Positions 1 to 8,073 of a stretch of DNA of 36,299 nt are shown here, one piece after another. The DNA lies in NCBI GenBank assembly GCA_002499905.1, contig DANP01000027.1:36551-72849 (forward strand), in the 5' to 3' direction. The notes beneath the pieces were generated by a model, which saw only the letters and a program-made list of their open reading frames with translations, did no database searches and was not told the origin of the DNA. The translations under genes and the position numbers were made by a program. Position 1 is the first letter of the stretch, and each line of letters opens with the position of its first letter. The stretch is from Methanolinea sp. UBA277 (lineage in GTDB: Archaea; Halobacteriota; Methanomicrobia; Methanomicrobiales; Methanospirillaceae).

Positions 1-1184
1 GCTGCCGGGTTGACAACGTCGTTGGCACCTATGACGAGGACCACGTCAGTGTCCGGGAACTCCGGGTTAATTTCGTCCCGGTCGAACAGGTGATCGTAGG
101 AGATTCCTGCCTCGGCAAGCAGGACGTTCATGTGCCCGGGCATCCTTCCTGCGACCGGGTGGATAGCGAACTTCACCTCGACGTTTTTGCTCTCGAGCAG
201 GTCGGTCAGCTCCTTGACCCTCTGCTGGGCCTGGGCGACCGCCATTCCGTAGCCGGGAACGATGATCGCTTTGTTCGCATAGGCCAGCATGACCGCCACG
301 TCGTCAGCCTCGATAGGTTTCACGCTGCCCTGGATCTGTGTCCCGGTCTCCTCGGTTGCGCCGAAAGCGCCGAAGAGGATATTCGGGATCGAGCGGTTCA
401 TCGCCCGCGCCATCAGGAGCGTGAGTAGCGAACCCGCGGCGCCGACAATAACGCCCGCGACAACCATCGCGTAGTTGGGGGTCGCGAACGAAAACCCGTC
501 AAGCGCGACCGCGATCCCGGTGAAGGCGTTGTACATCGAGATCACCACGGGCATGTCGGCCCCGCCAATCGGGAGCGTCATCAGGACCCCGTATCCAAGC
601 GAGAGGACGAAGAACAGCGGGAGATATGTGGCGAAAGAGAGCGGGATAAAGGACGGCTGCCAGAGAATGAGCACACCGGATACGACAGCAAGGGCCAGGA
701 CTGCCATGTTGATGATCTGCTGACCCGTGAAGGTGATCGGCCGCGGCCGCATCCAGCCCTGGAGTTTCAGGAACGCGATGATGCTCCCAGAGAACGAAAC
801 GGCTCCGATGAGGCCTCCTACGACAGCGAGGGTGCTGGTGATGGCGGTGGTGGTGCCGAGGAGATGGACCGCGGCGATTCCGGCCGCCGCACCGCCGCCC
901 ATCCCGTTGTAGATCGCGACCATCTGGGGCATATCGGTCATCGCGACGCGCTTCGCCGCGATATATCCGAGGCCCCCACCGATGACGATCGCAATCGCAA
1001 TCAGGGCGAAGTTGGTGAGGTCCGGGGTCAGGAAGGTGACCAGCGTCGCAATGAGCATTGCGGCGCCGGCCCAGACGATCCCGCTCCGGGCGGTTGAAGG
1101 GTGGCTCATCCGCTGCAGGCCGATGATGAAGATGACTATCGTCGCAATGTAGACCGGGTCGATCGCGTAGGAAAGGTCGACCAT
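1..1184 (-). CDS. pntB: NAD(P) transhydrogenase subunit beta (PntB), 3' end outside window
   Basis: This is the membrane and NADP(H)-binding subunit of the proton-translocating nicotinamide nucleotide transhydrogenase, which couples hydride transfer between NADH and NADP+ to proton movement across the membrane. About 394 codons are visible, with no stop before the edge. The N-terminal half is a run of hydrophobic helices carrying the family stretches MVAIYNGMGGGAA and LPIGGADMP. The C-terminal half is the soluble NADP(H) domain, recognised by GYGMAVAQAQ, HPVAGRMPGHMNVLLAEA and, close to the edge, IGANDVVNPAA. By family length only a few tens of residues should be missing. The ATG at 1184 follows the pntA2 stop with one base between them, so the genes are translationally coupled. 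Such an enzyme is not typical of a methanogen. Confidence 0.95.
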   Translation of the reverse strand, partial: MVDLSYAIDPVYIATIVIFIIGLQRMSHPSTARSGIVWAGAAMLIATLVTFLTPDLTNFALIAIAIVIGGGLGYIAAKRVAMTDMPQMVAIYNGMGGGAAAGIAAVHLLGTTTAITSTLAVVGGLIGAVSFSGSIIAFLKLQGWMRPRPITFTGQQIINMAVLALAVVSGVLILWQPSFIPLSFATYLPLFFVLSLGYGVLMTLPIGGADMPVVISMYNAFTGIAVALDGFSFATPNYAMVVAGVIVGAAGSLLTLLMARAMNRSIPNILFGAFGATEETGTQIQGSVKPIEADDVAVMLAYANKAIIVPGYGMAVAQAQQRVKELTDLLESKNVEVKFAIHPVAGRMPGHMNVLLAEAGISYDHLFDRDEINPEFPDTDVVLVIGANDVVNPA

Positions 1185-1185
1185 T

Positions 1186-1497
1186 TCAGGCCCCCTTTCC
1201 AGGCTTCTTTCCGCTGCGGTCGAACATCTGGAGGATCCGCTCCGTGATGACGTAGCCGCCGGTGACGTTTGCCGCGCCCAGGATGACCGCGACAAAGCCG
1301 ATGATCTGTTCCCCTGTCGTCGTTGCGAGGCCGAGCGCGACCATCGCGCCGACAAGCACGATCCCGTGAATGAAGTTCGAGCCACTCATCAGTGGCGTGT
1401 GGAGGATGACGGGGACCCGGCTGATGACGACATAGCCGGTAAACGCGGCCAGGATCACGATAATGACCGCGGTCCAGAACGCGGTTAGGTCGATCAC
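1186..1497 (-). CDS. pntA2: NAD(P) transhydrogenase subunit alpha, membrane part (PntA2/PntAB)
   Basis: This 103-residue protein is the small membrane subunit that in split transhydrogenases is separate from the soluble NAD(H)-binding subunit. It has about three hydrophobic helices and the family stretch HTPLMSGSNFIHGIVLVGAM, ending in a short charged tail (RSGKKPGKGA). The GTG start overlaps the pntA1 stop (GTGA, 1494-1497), and the next gene, pntB, begins right after its own stop. The three-gene arrangement resembles that of Rhodospirillum rubrum rather than the fused PntA of Escherichia coli (family knowledge). Confidence 0.93.
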   Translation of the reverse strand: MIDLTAFWTAVIIVILAAFTGYVVISRVPVILHTPLMSGSNFIHGIVLVGAMVALGLATTTGEQIIGFVAVILGAANVTGGYVITERILQMFDRSGKKPGKGA

Positions 1498-2636
1498 GAC
1501 TTCCCTCCCTCCAGGAGCTCGCGTGTCGGCCCGTGGTGTACCTCACCCGCATGGACCAGGAGGCTCGCGGCCAGGATTTCGTCGGAAAACTCCCTGACAA
1601 GCGCCCCGTCCTTGTCGAAGAGGAGCGCCAGAAACGACTGGAGGTTCTTCGCATACATCTGACTCGCGTGGAACGGCACCTGGGCCGGGAGGTTCAGCGG
1701 GCCAAGGATCGTGACGTCGTACTCCCGTGCGGTTTTGCCAGGCTGGGTCAGCTCGCAGTTGCCACCCGATTCGGCAGCCAGATCGACGATGACGGCACCC
1801 GGCCGCATTGTCGCGACAGTCTCCCTGGTGATGAGGAGGGGAGCCTTACGACCGGGGATGCTCGCGGTCGTAATGACGATGTCGGCCCGTGCGACGGCGG
1901 CAGAGACCATCTGCTGCTCTTTTTCCTTCTCCTCAGGCGTGAGCTCGCGAGCGTAGCCGCCCTGCCCTTCGGCATTGATTTCAAGCTCGAGGAACCTGGC
2001 GCCAAGGCTGCGGACCTGCTCGCCTGCGGCGCGTCGTACGTCGTAGGCCTCGACAACGGCGCCGAGCCGCTTTGCCGTGGCGATCGCCATGAGGCCGGCG
2101 ACGCCGGCACCCAGGATGAGCACCGTTGCCGGTCGTATGGTGCCCGCGGCAGTTGTCAGCATAGGGAGGAACTTCGGGCTGTTCGCGGCGCCCAGTATGG
2201 CCGCCATGTACCCACCGGCCGTCGCCTGGGAACTGAGCGCATCCATGCCCTGGGCACGGGTGATCCGGGGAACCAGCTCGAGAGCAAAGGCGGTAATCTT
2301 CCGGTCGCGCATTCGGATGACGGTCTCGGGATTGCGCGCCGCATTCATGAACCCGATGACGATCGTGCCTTCAGCGAGCTGATCAACCTCGGCAACGGTA
2401 GGGGGCTGGACACGCAGCACGATCCGGGCACCGTTCAACAGGTCGGTCCGGCTGGATGCGATCTTCGCACCAGCGGCCGTGAAGAGATCGTCAGGGTAAT
2501 ATGCGCTCGTCCCCGCGTCATGCTCGATCCGGACCTCATGGCCCGACTTCGTGAGCTTCTGGACGACCTCCGGTACGGTCGCCACGCGCTTTTCTCCCTG
2601 TGCCGTCTCCTTTGGAACGGCAATCACAAACGACAT
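1494..2636 (-). CDS. pntA1: NAD(P) transhydrogenase subunit alpha, soluble NAD(H)-binding part (PntA1/PntAA)
   Basis: This 380-residue protein is the peripheral subunit that binds NAD(H). It belongs to the alanine dehydrogenase/PNT family: the N-terminal domain starts with IAVPKETAQGEKRVATVP, the NAD-binding Rossmann motif is VLILGAGVAGLMAIATAKRL near residue 170, and the family stretches YDVRRAAGEQVRSLGA and DLAAESGGNCE follow. It is full length for a stand-alone subunit. It is the first gene of pntA1-pntA2-pntB. The sequence GGTGAACAGGCC before the ATG may supply a ribosome-binding site. About 170 bases separate it from the next upstream gene (arcS), so a promoter of its own is likely, although I see no convincing TATA box. 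Confidence 0.95.
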   Translation of the reverse strand: MSFVIAVPKETAQGEKRVATVPEVVQKLTKSGHEVRIEHDAGTSAYYPDDLFTAAGAKIASSRTDLLNGARIVLRVQPPTVAEVDQLAEGTIVIGFMNAARNPETVIRMRDRKITAFALELVPRITRAQGMDALSSQATAGGYMAAILGAANSPKFLPMLTTAAGTIRPATVLILGAGVAGLMAIATAKRLGAVVEAYDVRRAAGEQVRSLGARFLELEINAEGQGGYARELTPEEKEKEQQMVSAAVARADIVITTASIPGRKAPLLITRETVATMRPGAVIVDLAAESGGNCELTQPGKTAREYDVTILGPLNLPAQVPFHASQMYAKNLQSFLALLFDKDGALVREFSDEILAASLLVHAGEVHHGPTRELLEGGKS

Positions 2637-2806
2637 GGCCTGTTCACCGCCCTGTACATAGTTGATTACTCCATCGCAGCATCTGTGGTATACTCCTGGG
2701 GTGTCACTCTTTCAATACTTTTCGAACGCGATCTGCCAGTTGTTCTGCGCGTACGACCCGGTACAATCGTTTCACTCCTCTCGTTCCCGCGGGAGATACT
2801 TCAGGA

Positions 2807-4447
2807 CTATTGGATCTTTTCCCTCTTTACTTTACGCACCCGGACGGCGACACCCCGGGAGGAGGCCTCCATCTCGAATGCGGGCATTGCTGCTCTCCCG
2901 GTCGCGACCGCCTGCGGACCTTCCACCAGCACTTCGTCTCCCTCCCGTATCAGGGGATCGGCGGCGATGACCCCCGGTGCCAGGATGTCTCCCTGGACCG
3001 CAAAGTCGTCAATTTCGACCCGGTATACCCCGGGGATATACTTCCATCCCTCGAACGTCGGGCGCAGGAGACCGGTACCGGGATCGATGGTGAAGAGGTG
3101 GTCTTTCCCCCTCCTGACCGAGAGATTCGGGGGTTTCCACCGGACAGTCATACCGCGGGTATCCACGTCTGTTCCGAACTGCCAGGAGAGTGTCCCCCGC
3201 ACCACGTCATGGCGGACGGCACGCTCCCCGGACAATGCATCACTGATGCAGGCCAGTGACTCTCCCGATGCCGGGCGGTCTCCACCGGTGACCTCCATCT
3301 CTGTCCCGCTGAGGTCTGCAGCCATCCGGGCGGCTTCGAGCGCCCCGCCCTCCAGGTGGGCGATCACCCGCCGGCAGGGATGGCGGGAGAGAAAACCGGC
3401 CAGGATGCCGGCAGTAAAAGCAAGCTCCTCCCGGTCCCAGTATCCGGTGACCGGGATGTCGTAGTGGGCGGCAGGATAGATGCGTTCGATCTCCCGGGGG
3501 ACCAGGCCGAGCGGCGAGGTGACGATCAGCTCCACCGCCCGTCCGGCAATGGCCCCGGCAAACCTGCGGTGGCTCTGGGAGACGGAGTAGGGCTTCCGCG
3601 CAGAGCAGGGGAGGAGAACGGCCACGTCTCCTTCCGGCGGGATATACCGGTCAAGTACCCGATCGGCGAACCTCCGGACTTCCGGCCGGGAGAGAGCGTC
3701 CCCGCTCATGGCCCCGAGCCGCACGCTGCGGGCAACCGGTGTCCGCTCCTCCATGAACCGGGTTTGGCGATCGAGGTGACGGAGGATGGCCACAGAGGCG
3801 GCCGTCATCCGTGCCCGGGCATCGACAAATTCGCGGAGCTGCTGGAGAGCGATGAACTGCCGGACCAGGGCCAGCTCCTGTTCCAGGGCCAGCCGGTTGT
3901 GCACCAGGAGGTCGGATTCCCGGCAGCCCGGGCAGGTGCATACCCCGTCCTCCAGGGCCTCCCGGGGAAATTCACCCTCCGGGAGGCAGAACAGGTTCTG
4001 TGCGGTCTTCAGGTCGACCGCGGTGTAATCGAAGAGATCAAAGCCTGAATAACAGAGGATGTGGACGTTTGACGGGAGGGCGGCGCCCGGTGCATACCAG
4101 GCCGTATCAGGGGGAATCGCTTCCTTCAGGTGCACCAGCCAGTCAACGTAGTTACGCGGGTTTGACAGCGCAGTATGCCAGCCGGGGACAAGAACGCAGT
4201 CTCCCGATGAGACATCGGGAACAAGTGCCGGGTGTACAGCAACCGGCTGACCCGATCCGCGGCAGTGGTACCGGCGGGCGAAGGGTTCGGGGGCGGCCAG
4301 CGGAACATTCGAGAGTTCCCGGGATGAAAGGTCGGGGAAGAGCCGGAGGGTATCCATGACCGCCGGGAGGCGGACCGGGCCGTCAGGGGTGGTGAGGATC
4401 GAGATCCGGGCAGGGCCGTCCCGTCGTTTCACTTCACATCCGGTCAC
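2807..4447 (-). CDS. arcS: archaeosine synthase subunit alpha (ArcS/TgtA2)
   Basis: ArcS acts after TgtA in making archaeosine at position 15 of archaeal tRNA, attaching an amino group donor to the preQ0 base. The protein has a TGT-like N-terminal region with a CTCPGC zinc-type cysteine cluster (about residues 170-175), the family's diagnostic PCSARKPYSVSQSH motif (about residues 280-293), and a C-terminal PUA RNA-binding domain (about the last 80 residues, ending RVRKVKREKIQ). I chose the GTG at 4447 (546 aa) because GAGGTG lies four bases upstream and the N-terminus then matches the family; it overlaps the end of tgtA by 14 bases. A GTG at 4432 is the alternative. In several euryarchaea the PUA domain sits on this protein and TgtA lacks it, as here. 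No RaSEA radical SAM partner gene is visible nearby. Confidence 0.92.
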   Translation of the reverse strand: MTGCEVKRRDGPARISILTTPDGPVRLPAVMDTLRLFPDLSSRELSNVPLAAPEPFARRYHCRGSGQPVAVHPALVPDVSSGDCVLVPGWHTALSNPRNYVDWLVHLKEAIPPDTAWYAPGAALPSNVHILCYSGFDLFDYTAVDLKTAQNLFCLPEGEFPREALEDGVCTCPGCRESDLLVHNRLALEQELALVRQFIALQQLREFVDARARMTAASVAILRHLDRQTRFMEERTPVARSVRLGAMSGDALSRPEVRRFADRVLDRYIPPEGDVAVLLPCSARKPYSVSQSHRRFAGAIAGRAVELIVTSPLGLVPREIERIYPAAHYDIPVTGYWDREELAFTAGILAGFLSRHPCRRVIAHLEGGALEAARMAADLSGTEMEVTGGDRPASGESLACISDALSGERAVRHDVVRGTLSWQFGTDVDTRGMTVRWKPPNLSVRRGKDHLFTIDPGTGLLRPTFEGWKYIPGVYRVEIDDFAVQGDILAPGVIAADPLIREGDEVLVEGPQAVATGRAAMPAFEMEASSRGVAVRVRKVKREKIQ

Positions 4448-5888
4448 ACTGCACCTCGCACCCGGGTACCTCACGCCGGACGATATCAAGCCAGGGTTCG
4501 GTGGTAAATACCGTGAACCGTGATCCGGGGTTCGCTTCCATCAGCTCCCGGAGTCCTGCACACCCCTGCACCACCATGTCCTCGTCCCAGTCCGGAATCT
4601 CGCTCTGGCCGATCGGGAAGGTCTCACGGAGTTCGGGAGGATACGGGCCGAACGGGGGTTTGAAGAAGAGTGTGGAGTCAAAACCGCCCCTCTTCACCCC
4701 GTCCATGGCGATGAGCGCCTCGTTCCCTGTGGTGATTCGCCTGATGTGATGCTGGTAGCGGAGTACCTCTGTCCGCAGGCAGCTCTCGCTTCCCCGGTAG
4801 AAGAAACGCCGTTTGGAACTCCGGTCGAAGGGTTCAAGCTCCCTGTTCCGGCAGAGGAGATCCCGGTACGCCCGGAGGAGCTGGGGGTGGCCCCGGCACC
4901 GCTCATCCACGAGTTCCCAGAGCACCCCGTGAGCGATCGCCTGTCGTATCCGGGAGATCTCCGCAAGGCTCACGCTCAGGTTATGGAGGGAGAGGAGCCG
5001 CACCATGTCGGGGGCGTCCCGGAGTTCGACGGCGGTATGGCCGCGGCAGACCGGGCAGGCGCAGGGCAGCTCCGAGAGCTCGTCGACCCGGTAGCTCCCC
5101 GATGCGGTCAGGTACCTCCGGTCTTTCGCGTACAGGGCATACGCGGCGGAGTCAAAGACATCACAGCCCATGGCCACCGCCAGGGCAAACATCGAGGGAT
5201 GGCCCGCCCCGAAGAGGTGGACACAGGAGGAGGGGGGGATGCCCCTCTGTGCGGCCATCACCACCCGGACCAGCTCGGAGTACCGGTACGATTCCATCAG
5301 GGGGACCACCGCACCGATCGGGCAGAAGGAGAACCCGATCTCCCCGACCTCCCGCCCGGCCTGTTCGCGGAGATCTTCAAACATCCCGCCCTGGACAGGA
5401 CCGGCGACGGGAGCTTCCGGCCCGAGTGTCTGGCGCGCCTCACGGAGGCGGGCCAGGGTGATGGCGAGCTCCTCTGCCGCCTGGTCCCTTCCGGCATCGG
5501 GGGATGTCGGGATGTCCAGCGGCACCCATATATCGCTCCCGATGGCCTGCTGGAACTGCAGGGTCTCCAGGTTCCCGATCTCGACATCCCCATAGACCGA
5601 GAGCTGGAACGAGCCGGAATCGGTCATGATCAGGCCGTCAAACCCGAGCAGGTCGTGGAGACCTTCGGAAAGGGCCCGGTCGCGGTACTCGCTGCTCCGG
5701 GAGAAGATGTAGGCATTGGTGATGATGCCGTCGGCGCCCATCGCCTTCATCTCGGCCGGGGAGACCGGCTGGAGGTGGGGATTGATCACCGGCAGCAGCA
5801 GCGGGGTCCGGACCGTCCGGTTCCCCGCCGAAAGACGGCCGATTCTCCCGGCGATATCTTTTTCCAGTACTTCAAAGGTGATGGGCAT
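4434..5888 (-). CDS. tgtA: tRNA-guanine(15) transglycosylase (archaeosine biosynthesis)
   Basis: TgtA swaps guanine 15 in the D-loop of tRNA for preQ0, the first tRNA-level step to archaeosine. The 484-residue protein shows the TIM-barrel TGT signatures: MTDSGSFQ (Asp90), PVQGGMF (about 165), and VFDSAAYALYAKD, whose FDS aspartate (Asp246) is the expected nucleophile. The zinc site CACPVC is at residues 276-281, with a histidine downstream. It is shorter than TgtA proteins that carry a PUA domain; that domain is on the overlapping arcS product instead. The ATG at 5888 starts MPITFEVLEKDIAGRIGRL, typical of the family. The two genes overlap and must be co-expressed. No clear TATA box or ribosome-binding site was found upstream. 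Confidence 0.96.
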   Translation of the reverse strand: MPITFEVLEKDIAGRIGRLSAGNRTVRTPLLLPVINPHLQPVSPAEMKAMGADGIITNAYIFSRSSEYRDRALSEGLHDLLGFDGLIMTDSGSFQLSVYGDVEIGNLETLQFQQAIGSDIWVPLDIPTSPDAGRDQAAEELAITLARLREARQTLGPEAPVAGPVQGGMFEDLREQAGREVGEIGFSFCPIGAVVPLMESYRYSELVRVVMAAQRGIPPSSCVHLFGAGHPSMFALAVAMGCDVFDSAAYALYAKDRRYLTASGSYRVDELSELPCACPVCRGHTAVELRDAPDMVRLLSLHNLSVSLAEISRIRQAIAHGVLWELVDERCRGHPQLLRAYRDLLCRNRELEPFDRSSKRRFFYRGSESCLRTEVLRYQHHIRRITTGNEALIAMDGVKRGGFDSTLFFKPPFGPYPPELRETFPIGQSEIPDWDEDMVVQGCAGLRELMEANPGSRFTVFTTEPWLDIVRREVPGCEVQCDRM

Positions 5889-6153
5889 GGACAGCTCTGA
5901 CCATACTAGGGGCGGGATGGGGCAAGAAGGTAGCGCACCCGCCCGGACCGGAGAGGGAGAGTAGCAGGAGATCTGGGGTGGGGTGAACCCCTATACAGCA
6001 GTGACACTTCCGGCGGTATCGATCTCCAGGGGAGTCTTGAGCGAAGGGGTTGGGCCATGGTGGCATCTTCTCCCGTGGAGGTGCCGGATGGACTCAGGAA
6101 AGGAGCTATGAGTGTTCCCGAGGCGGTGAGCGGGGGTTGTGAGGAGGGGAGAG

Positions 6154-6170
6154 CCGGACCGGCAGTCCGG
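6154..6170 (-). terminator. perfect hairpin directly after the AMMECR1 gene stop
   Basis: CCGGAC (6154-6159) and GTCCGG (6165-6170) form a six-base GC-rich stem with a five-base loop, one base past the stop codon of the minus-strand gene. No oligo-T tract follows, so it may stabilise the mRNA 3' end rather than terminate transcription. The rest of 5889-6153 shows no gene that I can support. Confidence 0.4.
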
Positions 6171-6731
6171 TCACTCTTCCCCGAAGATCTGGCCCTCGAA
6201 GGTGAAGATCTCCACGTCCTTCCGCTTCCAGCACCCGGCCGGGAGCCCGGCCTTCAGGCAGGTATGGTCGAGGAATTCGGTACTGTCCCATCCCCACTCG
6301 ACCGGCACCTGGGGGAGGAGGAGCCCGCTCCTGCCGTACCCCCGAACGATCAGACCATGCTTCCCGACCTCGATGGCAGCAGGGCGGGCTTCGGGAGCCG
6401 CTGCAAGGGGTTCAGGAATGGTGAGGATGGTGACCTCGATCCGCAGCAGCGGGAGCTCCGGGGCCCGCACCGGGGGAAACCGGGGGTCCCGGGTTGCAGC
6501 TGAGATCGCAGCATCGCTGAGAGCTTCGGTGAGGGGAAGGGTGGGATAGGGAAACCCGATACATCCCCGCAGCTCTCCGTCCCGGGTCAGGGTCACGAAG
6601 ACCCCCCGCTTCTGTGAGAATATTGGGGGGAGGGCCGGGAGATCCCCGCACGGGCTGCCGATATGGTTCTCGAGCACCCTTCGGGCGACCCGCACCGCCA
6701 GTGCTCCTTCCTCATCGGTGAGAGCATGCAT
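6171..6731 (-). CDS. AMMECR1 domain protein
   Basis: This 186-residue protein belongs to the AMMECR1 family, found in archaea, bacteria and eukaryotes, whose biochemical role is not established. The hallmark LRGCIG lies in the stretch RDGELRGCIGFPYPTLPL (about residues 60-75). It is followed by AISAATRDPRFPPV and LRIEVTIL, and the C-terminal half has GLIVRGYGRSGLLLPQVP and the WKRKDVEIFTFEGQIF end. The ATG at 6731 was chosen over upstream in-frame starts because homology begins there and a minus-strand TATA (TATATATA, 6754-6763) lies about 26 bases upstream, which predicts a leaderless mRNA. It is divergent from the RNase P RNA gene with interleaved promoters. Confidence 0.88.
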   Translation of the reverse strand: MHALTDEEGALAVRVARRVLENHIGSPCGDLPALPPIFSQKRGVFVTLTRDGELRGCIGFPYPTLPLTEALSDAAISAATRDPRFPPVRAPELPLLRIEVTILTIPEPLAAAPEARPAAIEVGKHGLIVRGYGRSGLLLPQVPVEWGWDSTEFLDHTCLKAGLPAGCWKRKDVEIFTFEGQIFGEE

Positions 6732-6735
6732 CACG

Positions 6736-6763
6736 CTAAATATGACGGACGACAATATATATA
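6736..6763. promoter_or_regulatory. interleaved divergent promoters of the AMMECR1 gene and rnpB
   Basis: Two AT elements sit in the 33 bases between the start codon at 6731 and rnpB. CTAAATATG (6736-6744) is about 26 bases before the inferred 5' end of rnpB. TATATATA (6754-6763) is about 26 bases before the AMMECR1 ATG on the minus strand. Each promoter would therefore overlap the start region of the other transcript. Confidence 0.5.
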
Positions 6764-7106
6764 GGAGAGGGAGAGTGCGGCTGACGGTGGCCGGGATGAC
6801 CGGCCGCTGAGGAAAGTCCCCCCACCACCTGAGCACGCAGCCATATGCAAGTATGGGTGGCGAGAGTCACGGCACTGGCACAGAAACGACACGGCCTGCT
6901 CACAGCCATGATGCGACCGAGCCCGCAAGGGCGAGACGTGCGGAAACGCGCAAGATAACTCGCTGAGCGCAGGGGCAGGATACGATGAAACGGCGAATCC
7001 CTGCGGGTGCAAGCCAGAACAGGGTATTGTGGCTGCTCAGGCACTACCCGGGTATGGCGCCAAGCTGAATGCCGCACCGAACAGAAGGGGGCTTACTCCT
7101 CCCACT
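6764..7106 (+). ncRNA. rnpB: RNase P RNA, archaeal type
   Basis: This is the catalytic RNA of RNase P, which removes 5' leaders from pre-tRNAs. The universally conserved GAGGAAAGTC (CR-I) is at 6809-6818 and its distant partner ACAGAAGGGGGCTTAC (CR-V) is at 7081-7096. The P3 hairpin GGCCGG-GATGA-CCGGCC lies just before CR-I (6789-6805). The ends GGGAGAGT (6769-6776) and ACTCCTCCC (7094-7102) can close helix P1 with a bulge. The length of about 340 nt is normal for archaeal type A molecules. Both ends are inferred from P1 and are uncertain by several bases. Confidence 0.93.
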
Positions 7107-7240
7107 CGCTTCTGATGATCTGCTTTCTATTCTGACAATCCGTTGTCTCTTCGATTTTCCTGTTCCCTTCACCACATCAGTGGATAGTGTATCAATCCTG
7201 TCAACTGAGAGAACCCCGCAATAAGAACCGAACGTATCTA

Positions 7241-7316
7241 TCACGGGGGACGCCGCAGCGGCGGGGGTAAGCCTGAAGGCGCGACCCCCAGGAGTGTCAC
7301 CGTTGGGATAGGTTTT
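7241..7316 (+). ncRNA. candidate structured RNA with T-tract end
   Basis: The stretch is dense in complementary segments. CGCCG-CAG-CGGCG forms a hairpin at 7251-7263. GGGGGT (7263-7268) pairs with ACCCCC (7284-7289) around an inner GCC-TGAA-GGC hairpin (7271-7280). GGGGG at 7245-7249 could compete for the same CCCCC, so two folds are possible. The run ends in GGTTTTTCTT (7311-7320), an archaeal terminator-like T tract. I do not recognise a known riboswitch, box C/D or H/ACA family. The strand is chosen only from the T tract, and a clear promoter is lacking. Confidence 0.35.
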
Positions 7317-7480
7317 TCTTCATGATGGAAACAATGAGTGGTAAATACAGCTCCACCCTGTCAGTTGAAATTTTGGTGATCCATTATCCTTCCCCAAAAT
7401 CCGTTATCTCTGGTTATCTATTCCGTCCCCGGTGTTCCATTCCGCATCCCGCGCCTCAGTTATGATTGGGGAGAAAAATA

Positions 7481-7487
7481 TTTATTG
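7481..7487 (+). promoter_or_regulatory. TATA box of the HTH-CBS gene
   Basis: TTTATTG, within AAATATTTATTGC, is centred 29 bases before the ATG at 7513. Transcription would begin at or within a few bases of the start codon, giving a leaderless mRNA. Confidence 0.5.
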
Positions 7488-7512
7488 CTCTTATGCACCG
7501 AAGTAATAATCA

Positions 7513-8073
7513 ATGCACATTCCTACGCCAGAGGAGCTGAAGGCACGCCGCGAGATGCTGGGTATCCGTCAGGCAGAGCTGGCAGAGAATGCGGGAATCA
7601 GCCAGTCCATGGTGGCGCGGATCGAGGCCGGGAGTGTGGACCCCCGGGTGAGCACGCTGAAAAAGATCGTGCGGGTCCTGAACGAAGCCCGGAAACCGCA
7701 GATGACCGCAGCACAGGTGATGCATTTCCCGGTCTTTTCTGTTGAACCCGGGGATCCGCTCACCAGGGCGGTGAAGATCATGGATGCACGGAATATTTCC
7801 CAGCTGCCGGTCATCGAGAACGGGGTGCCGCTCGGGTGCATCTCAGAGTCTGCGATCATGAGTGCGATAGAAGACAGGGGCGCGGCCAAGGGTCATGACC
7901 TGACCGTGAAACAGGTGCTTGAGCCGGGATTTCCCACCGTCGCTCCCGGAATGGACATCGAGACCGTGGTGAAGATCCTCCAGAACCACCATGCTGTCCT
8001 GGTCATGGAGGAGGGAAAGGTGCAGGGGGTCATCACCAAGCACGACCTCATCTCCCTGATCATCGAACGTTAG
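7513..8073 (+). CDS. HTH (XRE-type) transcriptional regulator with paired CBS domains
   Basis: This 186-residue protein joins a helix-turn-helix (about residues 6-58, MLGIRQAELAENAGISQSMV) to two CBS domains (about 66-120 and 130-185). CBS pairs usually bind adenine nucleotides or S-adenosylmethionine, so the protein probably senses an adenylate-type ligand and controls transcription; both target and ligand are unknown. The family is common in methanogens. The ATG is the first in frame and lies next to a TATA box with almost no leader. Its stop codon overlaps that of the convergent tpiA gene (8070-8073), leaving no room for a terminator between them. Confidence 0.9.
   Translation: MHIPTPEELKARREMLGIRQAELAENAGISQSMVARIEAGSVDPRVSTLKKIVRVLNEARKPQMTAAQVMHFPVFSVEPGDPLTRAVKIMDARNISQLPVIENGVPLGCISESAIMSAIEDRGAAKGHDLTVKQVLEPGFPTVAPGMDIETVVKILQNHHAVLVMEEGKVQGVITKHDLISLIIER

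Larger units (their letters stand above)
7107..7512. other. non-coding stretch between rnpB and the HTH-CBS gene
   Basis: I see no protein gene here. The stretch holds the GC-rich candidate RNA (7241-7316), an approximate direct repeat AATCCGTTGTCTCT (7137-7150) and AATCCGTTATCTCT (7398-7411) of unknown meaning, and the promoter of the HTH-CBS gene near its end. Base composition is otherwise more AT-rich than the flanking genes. Confidence 0.5.

Noticed and set aside
1533..3464. 643-codon plus-strand ORF across pntA1 and arcS
   Set aside because: It is antisense to two well-recognised genes and crosses their intergenic gap. Its translation is low-complexity Arg/Pro/Gly-rich, as expected from the GC-rich reverse frame.
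7241..7316. Candidate RNA considered as a fluoride, TPP, guanidine or SAM riboswitch, or as an SRP RNA piece
   Set aside because: None of the conserved cores of those families that I know is present, and the element is not directly before a gene.
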